From Polyangiaceae bacterium (lineage in GTDB: Bacteria; Myxococcota_A; Polyangia; Polyangiales; Polyangiaceae): a DNA stretch of 64,000 nt. The notes below the pieces were generated by a model that had not been told where the DNA came from, made no database searches, and worked only from the letters and a program-made list of their open reading frames with translations. The position numbers were made by a program, and so were the translations under genes. The stretch is from assembly GCA_016719945.1 (NCBI GenBank), contig JADJYE010000032.1, forward strand, positions 62,001 to 126,000. Reading direction: 5' to 3'. Below, piece after piece: positions 63,151-64,000 of the stretch (positions are counted from its first letter, which is position 1; each line of letters begins with the position of its first letter).

Positions 63151-63746
63151 GACGGGCCCCGACGGGACGAGCGCGGGGACGCGTCGTGCAGCATGCTCAC
63201 GATCTCTGTGAAGAACGCGCCCTCCAGGACCAGCTCCCGGGCCCGCGCCGCGGCGCGCGCGTTGGCGCACAAGACGCGCAGCTGCGAGCCTTCGCGGTCG
63301 ACCACGAGCGTGTTCACGTCCTTGTCGGTGACGCTGGCGAGCGCGCCGTCGAAGACGCCGCACACGAGCTCGTCGCAGCGGGCATCGAGAGTGTGCGGAT
63401 CGAGGACGAAGAGCAGTGCCTTGCCCCAGCGCTCCACGCGCAGGTTGCCCAACCCCACGACAGCGAGCTCACCGCCCAGCAGCTCGACGACCGACTCCAG
63501 CGAGGCACCCCGGACGCCGTCTTTGGCGCGGCGTCCGCCCGCCTCGCTCGCCAGGCGAGCTGCGACGCGGCCGATCGCCCCGACACCGATGGCCTGGCCG
63601 AGCGCTCGCGACGTCGACTCGCCGGAGAGCACCGCGGCCAGGGCGTCGGCGGGGATCATCACCTGCGGCTCCCCGTCGGCGAGCTCCACCTGGCCCCGAC
63701 CCAGATCGAACGTCACGGCGAGCGCAGGATCGAACGGGGAACCCAT
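63147..63746 (-). CDS. Protein of unknown function, upstream partner of the Pro-rich protein
   Basis: 199 residues from the ATG at 63746, with GA-rich sequence before it; an in-frame ATG at 63821 is less likely. It appears globular and alpha/beta: DPALAVTFDLGRGQVEL, VVELLGGELAVVGLGNLRVERWG, LLFVLDPHTLDARCDEL and helical ARAAARARELVLEG near the end. Two cysteine-containing stretches are present but no zinc motif. No known family was recognised. The stop overlaps the start of the Pro-rich gene by four bases, so they are co-translated. It diverges from the lipoprotein that runs off the right edge. Confidence 0.65.
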   Translation of the reverse strand: MGSPFDPALAVTFDLGRGQVELADGEPQVMIPADALAAVLSGESTSRALGQAIGVGAIGRVAARLASEAGGRRAKDGVRGASLESVVELLGGELAVVGLGNLRVERWGKALLFVLDPHTLDARCDELVCGVFDGALASVTDKDVNTLVVDREGSQLRVLCANARAAARARELVLEGAFFTEIVSMLHDASPRSSRRGPS

Positions 63747-63797
63747 CGTGGCTCTTTTCTCACCGAAGGGCGCCAGAGTAAGGGACTTCTCAGGCTT

Positions 63798-64000
63798 GTG
63801 GTAGACGAACGAAGGCGACATCCAGAGCGACGAGGACGTCCGGGCGCGTGGGCCCCGGGTGCCCTCGTGGCGGCCTTCGCCCTCGGCTGCTCGGGACCTG
63901 ACGCTCCACCGAGCACCGACGCCGGAGCGCCGTCCGCCGCGCTGGACGACGACCTCGACTTCAGGCGCCCCGCGGGGCTCCCGCGCCAGACCGGACCCGA
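63798..64000 (+). CDS. 5' end of a putative lipoprotein (partial)
   Basis: A GTG at 63798 opens a frame that stays open to the window edge (67 codons). It gives a basic n-region (DERRRHPERRGR), a hydrophobic core (ALVAAFALG) and a lipobox Cys (ALGC) followed by a Ser/Asp/Ala spacer (SGPDAPPSTDAGAPS), the look of a myxobacterial lipoprotein. Other GTG starts further in are possible. It diverges from the unknown gene on the minus strand. Confidence 0.5.
   Translation, partial: MVDERRRHPERRGRPGAWAPGALVAAFALGCSGPDAPPSTDAGAPSAALDDDLDFRRPAGLPRQTGP

Overview
This is a gene-dense window of very high G+C (about 70 percent by eye). Nearly every third codon position is G or C, and GTG starts and 4-base gene overlaps are frequent. 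The gene content points to a myxobacterium (Myxococcota, probably Polyangiales). It includes a MYXO-CTERM-type C-terminal tail, a FHA/GAF/histidine-kinase signalling operon, a large membrane-anchored Ser/Thr kinase, a DUF1552/DUF1592 Tat-lipoprotein pair, Pro/Ala-rich modular proteins and an RpoH-type sigma factor. I see no rRNA, tRNA, insertion sequence, prophage or CRISPR array, and no gene-free stretch over 300 bases. The assignment rests on protein features, not on a marker gene.

Layout, left part. 1-2350 (minus): a GT2 glycosyltransferase, a membrane-anchored C45/acid-ceramidase-like Ntn hydrolase and the first codons of a third gene. 2386-9026 (plus): 5-formyl-THF cyclo-ligase, a 58-residue zinc-ribbon protein, a transporter-HEAT-cyclic-nucleotide-binding fusion, a double-domain PPK2 polyphosphate:AMP phosphotransferase and a coiled-coil PLD nuclease. 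9027-11636 (minus): GST, Ogt and an Ada-AlkA fusion, a DNA-alkylation repair cluster. 11747-16913 (plus): TyrRS, secreted proteins and an ECF sigma factor overlapping a putative anti-sigma partner. 16980-23865: IHF/HU, two GT-C-like membrane proteins (one frameshifted) and a CNB-uridine kinase fusion. 24088-29767 (plus): GAF protein, histidine kinase and double-FHA protein.

Middle part. 29858-32146 is an S46 dipeptidyl-peptidase lipoprotein. 32133-34849 (minus) holds a GNAT, a degenerate GGDEF protein and a thioredoxin fold without cysteines. 34961-40050 (plus) holds a zinc-ribbon protein and three consecutive membrane proteins (DUF2254-like, zinc-ribbon multi-pass, single-pass). 40071-43567 (minus) holds an NlpC/P60 MYXO-CTERM protein overlapping a lipoprotein, then a nucleotidyltransferase/antitoxin-like pair. 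43589-48499 (minus) holds a Ser/Thr kinase, a cytoplasmic S8 protease and an alpha/beta hydrolase.

Right part. 48652-49779 is a DHH phosphoesterase, followed by a poly-G/C tract flanked by duplicated palindromes. 49930-55085 (minus) holds DUF1552, DUF1592, RsmI and an RpoH-type sigma. 55209-59694 (plus) holds a membrane protein, MutL, MiaA and a RelA/SpoT-domain protein. 59788-64000 holds an unknown protein, a GNAT, a Pro-rich protein with an apparent frameshift, its upstream partner and the start of a lipoprotein.

The recurring theme is nucleotide and polyphosphate metabolism joined to cyclic-nucleotide-type sensor domains (two different CNB fusions, PPK2, a RelA/SpoT synthetase, a DHH phosphoesterase), together with modular signalling proteins of unknown output. 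Two genes carry apparent +1 frameshifts, which may be real or sequence errors.
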